This document shows, piece after piece, positions 1 through 6,805 of a stretch of 7,191 bases of DNA. Position 1 is the stretch's first letter. Each line of letters begins with the position of its first letter. The stretch is from the NCBI GenBank assembly GCA_001701065.1, contig DAAL01000154.1:1-7191 (forward strand). The letters are read 5' to 3'. A program made the position numbers and the translations under genes. Source of the DNA: Bacteroidales bacterium GP4 (GTDB taxonomy: Bacteria; Bacteroidota; Bacteroidia; Bacteroidales; Muribaculaceae). The notes under the pieces were generated by a model. The model made no database searches. It was not told the origin of the DNA and saw only the letters and a list, made by a program, of their open reading frames with translations.

Positions 1-665
1 ACATCGAAGAAAAATCCTTTCGGCTCATCCGTTTTGGCGTTTTCTTTAGGAGCCACTCTTATATAGTCATAATGCGGCGGTCGGTCCTCCTGCGCTTCCA
101 CTACATAATTATGGAAGTTCAGGATATTGTACTCATGCTGCGGATTTATTACCACCCACGCATTCTCCTCGTCAAGACCGGTTCCGGTGGAGATTATCGC
201 TTCAAGAAGATGATTGAGCTTATATTGCCAGATATTGGCAAGATTATTCTTTTTCTTCTCCCTGTAAGCATAGATAAGGAAGTTCATCTGACGCAGATCA
301 AACGGATCATCCTTCAATGACAGTTCAGCGTAATGGATTATTGTGTCACACTCGGCATGGGTGTGCTTGTCGCGGAAATACAACTCCTCGACCTTGGAAC
401 TGTAGGCGCTTCGGCGATAAGGGTTATAATCCTCCTGGAACACATAGCCGAGATATAGATGGCGGAACTGGTCAAGCGTCATCGAAGTGTCCTTTGACTC
501 GAATAACTTTACAAGTTTCGGATAATAATAGGAGGATGACGGGTCGAGCACCTCCTTCTTTATTTGTTCCATATCGGGCTTCTGGGGCTGATTCTTCTTC
601 TCCGGAGCCGCTTGCGCTCCGAGGAATACAGCCAACATCATATATAATATTACAATCTTTCTCAT
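1..665 (-). CDS. Secreted DUF4919-family protein, C-terminus cut by window edge
   Basis: An open frame of 221 codons starts at an ATG at 665 and runs off the left edge without a stop. Residues 1-20 form a typical signal peptide: MRK, a hydrophobic run (IVILYMMLAVFLG), then AQA before AP as a likely signal peptidase I site. The mature part is charged and soluble. It carries blocks I associate with the Bacteroidetes family DUF4919: SYYYPKL, MTLDQFRHLYLGYVFQEDYNPYRR, AECDTIIHYAELSL, DPFDLRQMNFLIYA, NNLANIWQYKLNHLLEAI, STGTGLDEENAWVVINPQHEYNILNF. The family is usually only slightly longer, so perhaps 15-30 residues are missing. Its biochemical role is unknown; export to the periplasm is inferred from the signal peptide. 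It begins 50 bp after the phosphodiesterase gene on the same strand, with no terminator or convincing promoter between, so it may be the third gene of the rel operon. The family call is from memory of the motifs. Confidence 0.85.
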   Translation of the reverse strand, partial: MRKIVILYMMLAVFLGAQAAPEKKNQPQKPDMEQIKKEVLDPSSSYYYPKLVKLFESKDTSMTLDQFRHLYLGYVFQEDYNPYRRSAYSSKVEELYFRDKHTHAECDTIIHYAELSLKDDPFDLRQMNFLIYAYREKKKNNLANIWQYKLNHLLEAIISTGTGLDEENAWVVINPQHEYNILNFHNYVVEAQEDRPPHYDYIRVAPKENAKTDEPKGFFFD

Positions 666-715
666 AACCGTGATTAACAATAAATCTATTAATAGAAACG
701 CACATCCGCTCCTGA

Positions 716-2809
716 TTATTGTGCATTGGAGGCGCTTGACTGTCCTTCAGGCGCTTCGGGAGCGTTATCTTCCTTCTTAAGGTCAGGGTAGCTGACACGC
801 GCATGGTACATGATGCGGAGTCGGTCGATAAACGCGCGCTTTATGACATTCACGTCACGGAACGATATCGGCGACTCATCATGCAGTCCGTCCTTTATCT
901 GGGAGTCGATAATACGGTTGACAAGCTCCGAAATCTCATCGGGAGTGTGGTCCTTAAGCGAACGTGACGCAGCCTCCACGGCATCAGCCATCATCAGGAT
1001 GGATGCTTCCTTGGTCTGAGGATTCGGACCGGGATAGGTGAACGGAGCCGGATCCACAACCTCATCGGGATGGGCGTTGCAATAAGTATTGTAAAAGTAC
1101 TTTGCCTTGCCCGCTCCGTGATGCTGCAGGATAAAGTCCTTCAGCACTTCCGGCAGCTTGGCTTTATCAGCCTTCTTCACGCCGTCCGTTACATGACGTA
1201 TCACTATCTGTGCGCTCTGCATGGGAGTCAACGCGTCATGCGGATTCACGCCATGCTGGTTCTCAGTGAAAAACGCCGGATTATTTATCTTGCCTATGTC
1301 ATGGTAAAGCGCGCCGGTACGCACCAACTGGACGTTAGCGCCTATTTCATGAGCAGCCTCCGATGCGAGATTGCTCACTTGCATTGAGTGCTGGAAAGTT
1401 CCGGGACACTCTTCCGACAGTTCGCGAAGCAGATGATTATTAACATCGTTAAGCTCCACAAGTGTCACGGACGATACGAAGCCGAACAGCTTCTCAACCA
1501 CAAACACAAGGACGTAAGTGAACGAGATCAGTACCGCATTCACACCGAAATAACCGAACATCCTCACACTGATGCGGTCCATAGTCCCCACTTGCATCAC
1601 CTCGACTGCAATGTACGACACGCAGTAAGCGACAAAAACCACAAGAGCCGAACGCACAAGCTGCGAACGCTTGTCAAGCTCCTTAAGCGACACTATCGCT
1701 ATCATGCCGGCAATGAGATTGGTGTAGATGAACTCAAGCGGGAACGAGGAGATGAGCGTACACAGCATTATCTCGGTTATGAACACGAAGAATGCCGTGC
1801 GTCCGTCGAAGAACACCACCATCAGAATAGCCACAATAGTATAAGGCACCATGAACAGTCCGCCGGCGAAAGTCTCTGCCATCACATACGACAGCAGCAC
1901 AAATGCAGTGAGCATGGTCATGATGAATACCATGGCGTGATTGTCACGGAAAGTGCGGCTACGGAAGAAGAACAAGAAGAGATACAAAGCGGTAAGTATC
2001 ACTACCACATAGAGGGTTTCCCCCACGATGGGATAATAGTGGCGGTCCACCTGTGTAGTCGAACGCCGCTCAGTCATGCGGTCATAAGTCCTCAACAACG
2101 AATAAAGTTGGGGAGTCACGATGTCGCCCTTGTCGATTATTCTTTCGCCCTGCTGTATCACGCCCACCGGAGCAAGCGCTTTCTGCAGCATCTCGTCATG
2201 AAGGCGTTGCGATGCTATGGAATCGTACACGATGTTCGGCACAAGAAACTGCGACATGGCGGTAAGCTCTATAGCCTTACGGAAATGCGGCTCACTGAAT
2301 ATGCTGTCCATCTTGGAGTAAGCGGCACGAGCCGACAGGTAGTTGTCAGTAGGGATGGTTATCGCCACATTGTCCGAAATAAAACGCACATCCTTTAACT
2401 GCCCGTTTTTTATTTGCTGATAAGTCGCCTGATCCACAATACCGTTGCTGAGGACATCACGGAGCGAATTGATGAGCAGATTCTTCTCCGACGGGGTTAT
2501 CTCCAGCCCCTTGGTGCTGTTAACTCTCGTGGCGTAAGCTGATATAGCTGACTTCTCTTTGTTTATATCCCTTACGTACACCGGACGGAAGGCCTGCTTT
2601 ATACTGTCACGCACCCGCGCCTCGCTTATCGTGTCAAGATATATGGGCATATCGCTTGGTGCGGTAAGCAACGAGTAGCTCCAGGGCTTACCCATTTCAT
2701 ATTCGAATGACCGGTCGTTCTTCCTCGGAAGAAGCCACACTATGATGAGTGTAGCCGCAGCGAAAAGCAACGCACGTAAAAGATTATCTTTTGAAAAAAT
2801 TTTATTCAT
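716..2809 (-). CDS. pgpH: 7TM-HD membrane phosphodiesterase, probable c-di-AMP hydrolase
   Basis: A 697-residue inner-membrane enzyme with the full YqfF/PgpH layout. A single membrane anchor (about residues 12-28) is followed by a large extracytoplasmic domain (about 30-258, the 7TMR-HDED region). A bundle of about seven membrane segments follows (about 261-440), then a cytoplasmic HD hydrolase domain (about 465-670). Metal-binding HD residues are all present: H474 in PGTFQHSMQ, H503-D504 in ALYHDIGK, H539 in IRHV, H563-H564 in LQHHG, and D609 in MMADAVEA. In Firmicutes, PgpH hydrolyses c-di-AMP to pApA; the same substrate here is inferred from the architecture, not shown. The C-terminal tail (about 676-697) is short and low-complexity. 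The start ATG lies 9 bp after the rel stop codon with no Shine-Dalgarno, usual for Bacteroidetes, which suggests co-transcription and perhaps translational coupling. The length is normal and there are no frame breaks. Confidence 0.93.
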   Translation of the reverse strand: MNKIFSKDNLLRALLFAAATLIIVWLLPRKNDRSFEYEMGKPWSYSLLTAPSDMPIYLDTISEARVRDSIKQAFRPVYVRDINKEKSAISAYATRVNSTKGLEITPSEKNLLINSLRDVLSNGIVDQATYQQIKNGQLKDVRFISDNVAITIPTDNYLSARAAYSKMDSIFSEPHFRKAIELTAMSQFLVPNIVYDSIASQRLHDEMLQKALAPVGVIQQGERIIDKGDIVTPQLYSLLRTYDRMTERRSTTQVDRHYYPIVGETLYVVVILTALYLFLFFFRSRTFRDNHAMVFIMTMLTAFVLLSYVMAETFAGGLFMVPYTIVAILMVVFFDGRTAFFVFITEIMLCTLISSFPLEFIYTNLIAGMIAIVSLKELDKRSQLVRSALVVFVAYCVSYIAVEVMQVGTMDRISVRMFGYFGVNAVLISFTYVLVFVVEKLFGFVSSVTLVELNDVNNHLLRELSEECPGTFQHSMQVSNLASEAAHEIGANVQLVRTGALYHDIGKINNPAFFTENQHGVNPHDALTPMQSAQIVIRHVTDGVKKADKAKLPEVLKDFILQHHGAGKAKYFYNTYCNAHPDEVVDPAPFTYPGPNPQTKEASILMMADAVEAASRSLKDHTPDEISELVNRIIDSQIKDGLHDESPISFRDVNVIKRAFIDRLRIMYHARVSYPDLKKEDNAPEAPEGQSSASNAQ

Positions 2810-2818
2810 AGTTCAATG

Positions 2819-5053
2819 TTAGTTTACTCTTATTGCCTTCTGGACACCTTTTATCTGTTTAAGTGAATTACACAGGTCAGTGACTACTTTGGTGTCATTT
2901 ACAAGCACAGCCAGGTCACAATGGAACACCTCATTTTCAGCTTCGATGTCAAGCTTGCGGATGTTGATGCCAAGATGCAAAGAAATCATCTGTATAATCT
3001 CCTGAAGTATTCCGAACCGGTCAATACCCTCAATTCTCACCTCGGCAAGGAATTTGCCTGACTGAGGAGCCCATGCAACCGACAGTATGCGTGGTCCGTA
3101 GCTTGCCTTCAGCACTTGGGCGCGTGGACAGCTGAGTGTGTGCAGTTCCACTTCACCGTCATCATTGACCCATCCCATCACATCGTCGCCGGGAAGAGGA
3201 TGGCAGCAATCGAGAAGTTTGAAGTTAGACCTGTTTTCTCCTGACTTCAGCAGATAGGTTTCCTTCATGTTGATGGCAGGACGCGGAGTTTTCTCCGCCG
3301 CAGCCTCACTGTTTTTCTTGTTCTTGAGTGGACGAAGAATCTTAGAGAATATGGACTTTGAGGACGAGGTTTTAAGCTGCTTGCCCAAGTAAGCGGGAAG
3401 CGCGGTCTCCCCATTGCCAAGCGAAGCATAAAGTTCTTCGCGGTTCATGAAGTGCAGGGTACCGAGCACCTTGGTTATGACATTGTTGTTCTCCACAATG
3501 TCATTGTCCTTAAGGAATTTGTCGTATATAGCCTTCCCTTTCTCCACGATAGGAGCCATCTCTTTACGCAAAGCGGCTCTAAGCCGTGTCTTAGCCTTGG
3601 CGGTAGCGAGGAATTTCATCCACTCGGGTTTCGGAGTCTGCGACTGCGAGGTCAGCACCTCGACCTGATCGCCTGAATGCAGTTTGTGGCTCAGCGGCAC
3701 AAGCTTATGATTGACCTTACCGGCTATACATCGCATTCCTATCTCGGAGTGGAGTTCAAACGCCACATCCAGCACAGTAGAATTATTAGGAAGCGTGAGC
3801 AATTCTCCCTTGGGAGTGAACACGACTATCTCCGAAGCGAAAAGATTCAGCTTAAGCGTGTCAAGAAAATCTATTGCGTTGGGTTCGGGATTGTCGAGGA
3901 TATCCTTGATTGTGAGCAGCCATGCGTTAAGTTCGCTCTCTTCGTCGCTCTCCCCGATCTTATACTTCCAGTGGGCGGCAAATCCGAGTTCGGCTATCTC
4001 ATCCATGCGCTTCGACCTTATCTGCACCTCTATCCAGTTGCCGTCAGGTCCCATGACTGTAAGGTGGAGAGCCTGGTAACCGTTGGCTTTGGGATTGCTT
4101 ATCCAGTCGCGTGTACGTTCAGGATGTAGCTTATAGAGGTCAGTGATCATCGCATATATCTGCCAGCATATAGCTTTCTCCTTGGATATGTCGTCGCAAT
4201 CGAAAATAATCCTCACGGCATAGAGGTCATACACTTCCTCGAACGGAATATTCTTTGTCTGCATCTTGCGCCAGATGGAGTACACCGATTTAAGACGTGC
4301 CTTCGCATCATACTTCAACCCCATCTCATCCAGCTTCTCCTTGATAGGCAATGAAAAATCATTGTACACAGCCGACCGACGCGCCTCCGACTCCTTTATC
4401 TGGTCAGAGATGCGTTCGTAAGCCACCGGGTGCTCGTATTTGAAGCTCAGATTCTCAAGTTCGGTCTTAATGGCAAAAAGTCCAAGGCGATGCGCCAGCG
4501 GAGCGTAGATGTAGAGAGTCTCCCCTGCTATCTTATATTGCTTGTTGGGCGACATGGAGCCGAGTGTGCGCATGTTATGGAGGCGGTCAGCCATTTTTAT
4601 CAGCACCACTCTGATGTCCTCGCTCATAGTCAGAAGGAGTTTGCGGAAATTCTCAGCTTGCGCCGATGCCTTGTCGCCGAAAATTCCACCTGAAATCTTG
4701 GTGAGCCCGGCAACCAGCTGGGCTATCTTCTTCCCGAAGTGGGACTCGATGTCCTCCACCGTATATTCAGTGTCCTCCACCACGTCATGCAGCAACGCGG
4801 CGCAGATGGATGTCGATCCAAGCCCTATCTCCTGGCTTGCTATCTTAGCTACCGCAATGGGATGGAGGATGTAAGGTTCGCCCGAACGACGGCGTATTCC
4901 CTTATGCGCCTCTTTAGCAAACTTAAAGGCACGCTCAATAATTTCCACCTTTTTACGATGATTACTATGAAGATAACCGTTGAGCACATCACGAAACTCA
5001 GCTTCGACCATCTGGTCTTCCTCTTCCGGGGTCATAATCTTACGTTCTTCCAT
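2819..5053 (-). CDS. rel: Bifunctional (p)ppGpp synthetase/hydrolase, RelA/SpoT family
   Basis: A 744-residue long-form Rel/SpoT protein that makes and degrades (p)ppGpp in the stringent response; cytosolic and probably ribosome-interacting. Numbering is from the chosen start. The HD hydrolase domain (about 35-190) is intact: H64 in YILHPIAVA, H89-D90 in LLHDVVEDT, and D156 in KMADRLHN. The synthetase domain (about 240-365) has RLKSVYSIWRKM, YDLYAVR, RTRD at 313-316, NGYQALH and E342-Q344 in WIEVQIR, so both activities look possible. Then come TGS (about 401-469, tRNA-end-contacting H435), a helical region, a Lys-rich linker, the zinc-finger domain (C616, C617, H638, C642) and a C-terminal ACT domain (about 669-744). 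The frame stays open to an ATG at 5101, but those extra 16 residues are hydrophobic and unlike the family. MEERKIMTPEEE gives a normal N-terminus; ATG at 5035 is a weaker alternative. Its promoter is about 85 bp upstream, divergent from the C-S lyase gene. Confidence 0.96.
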   Translation of the reverse strand: MEERKIMTPEEEDQMVEAEFRDVLNGYLHSNHRKKVEIIERAFKFAKEAHKGIRRRSGEPYILHPIAVAKIASQEIGLGSTSICAALLHDVVEDTEYTVEDIESHFGKKIAQLVAGLTKISGGIFGDKASAQAENFRKLLLTMSEDIRVVLIKMADRLHNMRTLGSMSPNKQYKIAGETLYIYAPLAHRLGLFAIKTELENLSFKYEHPVAYERISDQIKESEARRSAVYNDFSLPIKEKLDEMGLKYDAKARLKSVYSIWRKMQTKNIPFEEVYDLYAVRIIFDCDDISKEKAICWQIYAMITDLYKLHPERTRDWISNPKANGYQALHLTVMGPDGNWIEVQIRSKRMDEIAELGFAAHWKYKIGESDEESELNAWLLTIKDILDNPEPNAIDFLDTLKLNLFASEIVVFTPKGELLTLPNNSTVLDVAFELHSEIGMRCIAGKVNHKLVPLSHKLHSGDQVEVLTSQSQTPKPEWMKFLATAKAKTRLRAALRKEMAPIVEKGKAIYDKFLKDNDIVENNNVITKVLGTLHFMNREELYASLGNGETALPAYLGKQLKTSSSKSIFSKILRPLKNKKNSEAAAEKTPRPAINMKETYLLKSGENRSNFKLLDCCHPLPGDDVMGWVNDDGEVELHTLSCPRAQVLKASYGPRILSVAWAPQSGKFLAEVRIEGIDRFGILQEIIQMISLHLGINIRKLDIEAENEVFHCDLAVLVNDTKVVTDLCNSLKQIKGVQKAIRVN

Positions 5054-5106
5054 TTTTGAGGCTTTAATTATTACAAATGTTGAGGGGAATACAGTCAACA
5101 AGACCT

Positions 5107-5130
5107 ATCAAAAAACTGTCTAAACAGTTT
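5107..5130 (-). promoter_or_regulatory. Short hairpin plus T-run at start of rel leader
   Basis: Read on the minus strand, AAACTGT (5130-5124), loop TTAG and ACAGTTT (5119-5113) form a perfect 7-bp stem, and the T-run extends to 5111 before GATAGG. This resembles a weak terminator or a 5' stabilising hairpin. It begins within a base or two of the predicted rel transcript start, too early for a classical attenuator, so a protective 5' hairpin or an operator is as likely. The structure is seen; any function is inference. Confidence 0.3.
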
Positions 5131-5193
5131 CTAAGTGCAAACTTAGCAAAAAAATATCTAATAAGAAAATCATAAACAGTTTCTTAATGCAAT
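5121..5193. repeat. Two direct repeats of about 21 bp, 52 bp apart
   Basis: TAAACAGTTTCT occurs identically at 5121-5132 and 5173-5184. The match continues imperfectly to 18 of 21 bases (5121-5141 and 5173-5193), both copies running on into a TGCAA core. Each copy leads into a small dyad: CTAAGT-GCAA-ACTTAG at 5131-5146 and TTAAT-GCA-ATTAA at 5184-5196. The 52-bp offset is close to five helical turns, so both copies would face the same side of DNA. They could be operator sites for rel and/or the lyase gene. No regulator is known. Confidence 0.45.
5138..5168 (-). promoter_or_regulatory. Promoter of the rel-pgpH-DUF4919 unit
   Basis: On the minus strand a perfect Bacteroidetes -7 box TAAGTTTG (5145-5138) follows a TTTC -33 box (5168-5165; consensus TTTG, one mismatch) with a 19-bp spacer. 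A transcript start near 5131 would leave a leader of about 80 nt before the rel ATG at 5053. The -33 box lies in one arm of the inverted repeat TAAGAAA/TTTCTTA, whose other arm holds the -33 box of the divergent gene. The boxes are seen directly; promoter activity is inferred from the known sigma-ABfr consensus. Confidence 0.6.
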
Positions 5194-5210
5194 TAAAAGT
5201 CGTATATTTG
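5180..5210 (+). promoter_or_regulatory. Promoter of the MalY/PatB-type lyase gene
   Basis: A perfect Bacteroidetes -7 box TATATTTG (5203-5210) lies 19 bp after TTTC (5180-5183, one mismatch from the -33 consensus TTTG). Transcription would start near 5217, giving a leader of about 50 nt to the ATG at 5266. The -7 box continues into TTTGCACTT (5207-5215), which is mirrored exactly on the other strand at 5133-5141 in the rel promoter. Confidence 0.65.
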
Positions 5211-5265
5211 CACTTGTGGAAGGAAAAACCTTATCTTTCTACATTTTTTAACGGAATTATACGCA

Positions 5266-6453
5266 ATGGGAAAACATAATTTTGACCTTATTATTGAGAG
5301 AAAAGGATCGGGTGCCATGAAGTGCGACGGTCTTGAAGAACTTTTCGGTTGTGACAATCTGTGCCCTATGTGGATAGCCGACATGGACTTTCCTGTGGCA
5401 GATGAAATCAAGGATGCGCTGATAGGGCGATTCAAGCACCCTATCTACGGCTACAACATCGTCCCGGCTGAATTCTGGGAATCAATAACCCGATGGCTGA
5501 AGCACCGCCACAACTGGGAAGTAAGCACCGATGAAATCACATTCATGCCCGGCGTGGTAAAAGCCATAGGCTACGTAATCAATTTCTTCACACAACCGGG
5601 CGACAAAATCGTAATCCAGCCGCCGGTGTACCATCCGTTCAAGAATCTCACCGTAGGCAACAAAAGGACACTCGTCAATAACCCCCTCATCCCGCATGGC
5701 GACACCTATACCATGGATCTTGAAGGGCTGGAAAGAATATTCCGCGACGAAAAGCCGAAATTGATGATACTGTGCAATCCCCACAATCCCGTGGGAATAC
5801 AGTGGGATAAAGCCACTTTGCAGAAAGTGGCATCACTCGCTAAAAAATACAGCGTGATAGTGGCAAGCGACGAAATCCACGGCGATCTGATGCTTGACGG
5901 ACGCACCCATTTCCCGTTCGCGTCAGTAAGCGACGAAGCCGCCGAAGTGGCGATCACCCTGGGAGCACCGTCCAAAACATTCAATATCGCCGGACTTGTA
6001 AGTTCATGGTGCATAATAAAGAACCCCGCTTTACGCGCTCCCTTCTTCGAATGGATGACCGTAAACGAGTTCAATGCCCCAACTTTCGTGGCGATAATCG
6101 GCACCATTGCCGCCTATAACAATGGTGAAGACTGGCTCGACGATGCCCTGTCTTATATACATGACAATATAGACTTCGTTCAAGAGCAGCTTAGCTCTCA
6201 CTTGAAGCAAGTAAAAATGATACGTCCCGAAGCGTCATTCATGATTTGGCTTGACTGCCGGGGGTTGGGACTTTCCCATGATGAACTGGTGGACTTGTTC
6301 GTGAATAAAGCCCACCTGGCATTGAACGACGGAGCAATGTTCGGTTCGGAAGGGGAAGGATTCATGCGACTGAATGTGGGTTGTCCGCGCACAGTGCTCG
6401 GCAACGCCCTCCAGTCACTCGCTAAAGCGGTCAAGGAACTGCAACCAAACTAA
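5266..6453 (+). CDS. malY: MalY/PatB-family PLP-dependent C-S lyase (cystathionine beta-lyase type)
   Basis: A 395-residue fold-type I PLP enzyme, a normal length for the MalY/PatB family. Family hallmarks are MWIADMDFPVAD (35-46), the YGYN segment (Y61), PPVYHPF (119-125, Tyr122 expected to stack on PLP), CNPHNPVG (170-177, Asn174), SDEIHGDL (201-208, Asp202 contacting the pyridine nitrogen), GAPSKTFNIAGL (233-244, Lys237 as the Schiff-base lysine) and MRLN (Arg368 binding the substrate carboxylate). Relatives cleave the C-S bond of cystathionine, cysteine or cysteine conjugates, releasing a thiol or H2S, pyruvate and ammonia; some also act as regulators (E. coli MalY). The true substrate cannot be read from sequence. 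An aminotransferase label, as often given by databases, is less specific. It is the first gene of a plus-strand unit divergent from rel. There is no Shine-Dalgarno; the start fits the GKHNFDLIIERKG N-terminus. Confidence 0.93.
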   Translation: MGKHNFDLIIERKGSGAMKCDGLEELFGCDNLCPMWIADMDFPVADEIKDALIGRFKHPIYGYNIVPAEFWESITRWLKHRHNWEVSTDEITFMPGVVKAIGYVINFFTQPGDKIVIQPPVYHPFKNLTVGNKRTLVNNPLIPHGDTYTMDLEGLERIFRDEKPKLMILCNPHNPVGIQWDKATLQKVASLAKKYSVIVASDEIHGDLMLDGRTHFPFASVSDEAAEVAITLGAPSKTFNIAGLVSSWCIIKNPALRAPFFEWMTVNEFNAPTFVAIIGTIAAYNNGEDWLDDALSYIHDNIDFVQEQLSSHLKQVKMIRPEASFMIWLDCRGLGLSHDELVDLFVNKAHLALNDGAMFGSEGEGFMRLNVGCPRTVLGNALQSLAKAVKELQPN

Positions 6454-6457
6454 AATC

Positions 6458-6502
6458 CATAGTAGTTGTTATAATTGTGAACTCAAATATAATACTACTA
6501 TG
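6458..6502 (+). repeat. 9-bp inverted repeat covering a start codon
   Basis: CATAGTAGT (6458-6466) is perfectly complementary to ACTACTATG (6494-6502) across a 27-nt AT-rich interval. The left arm starts 5 bp after the lyase stop codon and the right arm ends with the ATG of the 57-aa ORF. There is no T-run, so it is not a standard terminator. In an RNA reading through from the lyase gene, the stem could mask the AUG. Confidence 0.5.
6470..6477 (+). promoter_or_regulatory. Weak candidate -7 box upstream of the 57-aa ORF
   Basis: TATAATTG differs from the Bacteroidetes -7 consensus TAnnTTTG at one base. No good -33 box is seen about 19-21 bp upstream. If used, the transcript would start near 6483, inside the loop of the inverted repeat, and would lack its left arm. 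Confidence 0.2.
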
Positions 6503-6673
6503 ATAGATAAAGACTTTACCGACCCCTCCGAGGACAAAGAACAAACTCCCGGAGAACAGACCGCCCCCTACTCTGCGCCTACACAAGAGAATGTAAAGGC
6601 AGAATTGAAACAGATGAACAGTCTTGGTCAAAACAGTGACAAGCTTGACGACAATGTGAACGGAAAAAGCTGA
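6500..6673 (+). CDS. Small hydrophilic hypothetical protein, 57 aa
   Basis: I do not recognise this ORF. It would encode 57 residues starting MIDKDFTDPSEDKEQ and ending DDNVNGKS. It is rich in Asp, Glu, Lys, Gln and Asn, net acidic, with no cysteine, tryptophan, signal peptide or membrane segment, and looks largely disordered. It starts 46 bp after the lyase stop codon on the same strand, so it could be the second gene of that unit. The frame stays open upstream into the lyase gene, but ATG 6500 is the first start outside that gene and gives a protein-like composition. Its coding status is uncertain because it is short and has no visible ribosome-binding signal. Confidence 0.5.
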   Translation: MIDKDFTDPSEDKEQTPGEQTAPYSAPTQENVKAELKQMNSLGQNSDKLDDNVNGKS

Positions 6674-6760
6674 AAAAGCCTTCCGACTGTTGTAAATTCA
6701 CATTTTTAACATAAAATATTGCTTCATGGGATAAACTTCTATGGTCTAAGGACGTTGTTT

Positions 6761-6772
6761 ATTGTAGACAAT
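6761..6772. repeat. Small palindrome upstream of the 69-aa ORF
   Basis: ATTGT-AG-ACAAT is a perfect dyad about 34 bp before the ATG at 6806. An alternative, longer-range pairing joins GTCTA (6744-6748) with TAGAC (6765-6769). Either an operator or a leader hairpin is possible. I find no good -7/-33 promoter pair in 6674-6805. Confidence 0.3.
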
Positions 6773-6805
6773 GCATTTTAACCATATACTAAAACTTTAT
6801 CAACC

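Larger units (their letters stand above)
5133..5215. repeat. Dyad-symmetric divergent promoter region centred on 5174
   Basis: Three pairs of sequence blocks are placed symmetrically about base 5174. AAGTGCAAA (5133-5141) mirrors TTTGCACTT (5207-5215). The -7 boxes (5138-5145 and 5203-5210) are each 29 bp from the centre. TAAGAAA (5162-5168) mirrors TTTCTTA (5180-5186) across 11 bp. The 16-bp stretches between the -33 arms and the -7 boxes are equal in length but not complementary, so the symmetry is of elements rather than one long palindrome. It may reflect paired promoters, operator sites for a dimeric regulator, or both. Confidence 0.6.

Noticed and set aside
317..667. Plus-strand open frame of 116 codons
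   Set aside because: It is antisense to the DUF4919 gene, whose signal peptide and family motifs are clear; the translated product has no protein-like features.
686..695. Perfect palindrome CTATTAATAG between the phosphodiesterase and DUF4919 genes
   Set aside because: A single 10-bp AT-rich palindrome is expected by chance, and no promoter boxes with correct spacing accompany it.
1388..2398. Long plus-strand open frame of 336 codons
   Set aside because: It lies wholly antisense to the phosphodiesterase gene, has a His/Glu/Arg-heavy composition with no recognisable domain, and is best explained as a shadow of the real gene's codon pattern.
2810..2818. Possible promoter or terminator between rel and the phosphodiesterase gene
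   Set aside because: The 9-bp gap holds no hairpin or promoter box; simple co-transcription explains it.
3677..4129. Plus-strand open frames of 150 and 122 codons inside rel
   Set aside because: They are antisense to the synthetase and TGS domains of rel, which are well supported by motifs.
5054..5101. Upstream ATG at 5101 for rel (16 extra residues)
   Set aside because: The extension is hydrophobic and unlike known Rel N-termini, while the ATG at 5053 gives a standard MEERK start.
5193..5439. Two minus-strand open frames over the start of the lyase gene
   Set aside because: They overlap the lyase promoter and N-terminal coding region on the opposite strand and show no domain or signal.
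6374..6499. N-terminal extension of the 57-aa ORF into the lyase gene
   Set aside because: This part is out of frame with the lyase gene and translates to a Ser/Arg/Cys-rich shadow; the composition changes to protein-like only after the ATG at 6500.
6661..6685. CGGAA...TTCCG hairpin at the end of the 57-aa ORF
   Set aside because: Only a 5-bp stem with a 15-nt loop and no T-run after it; too weak to call a terminator.
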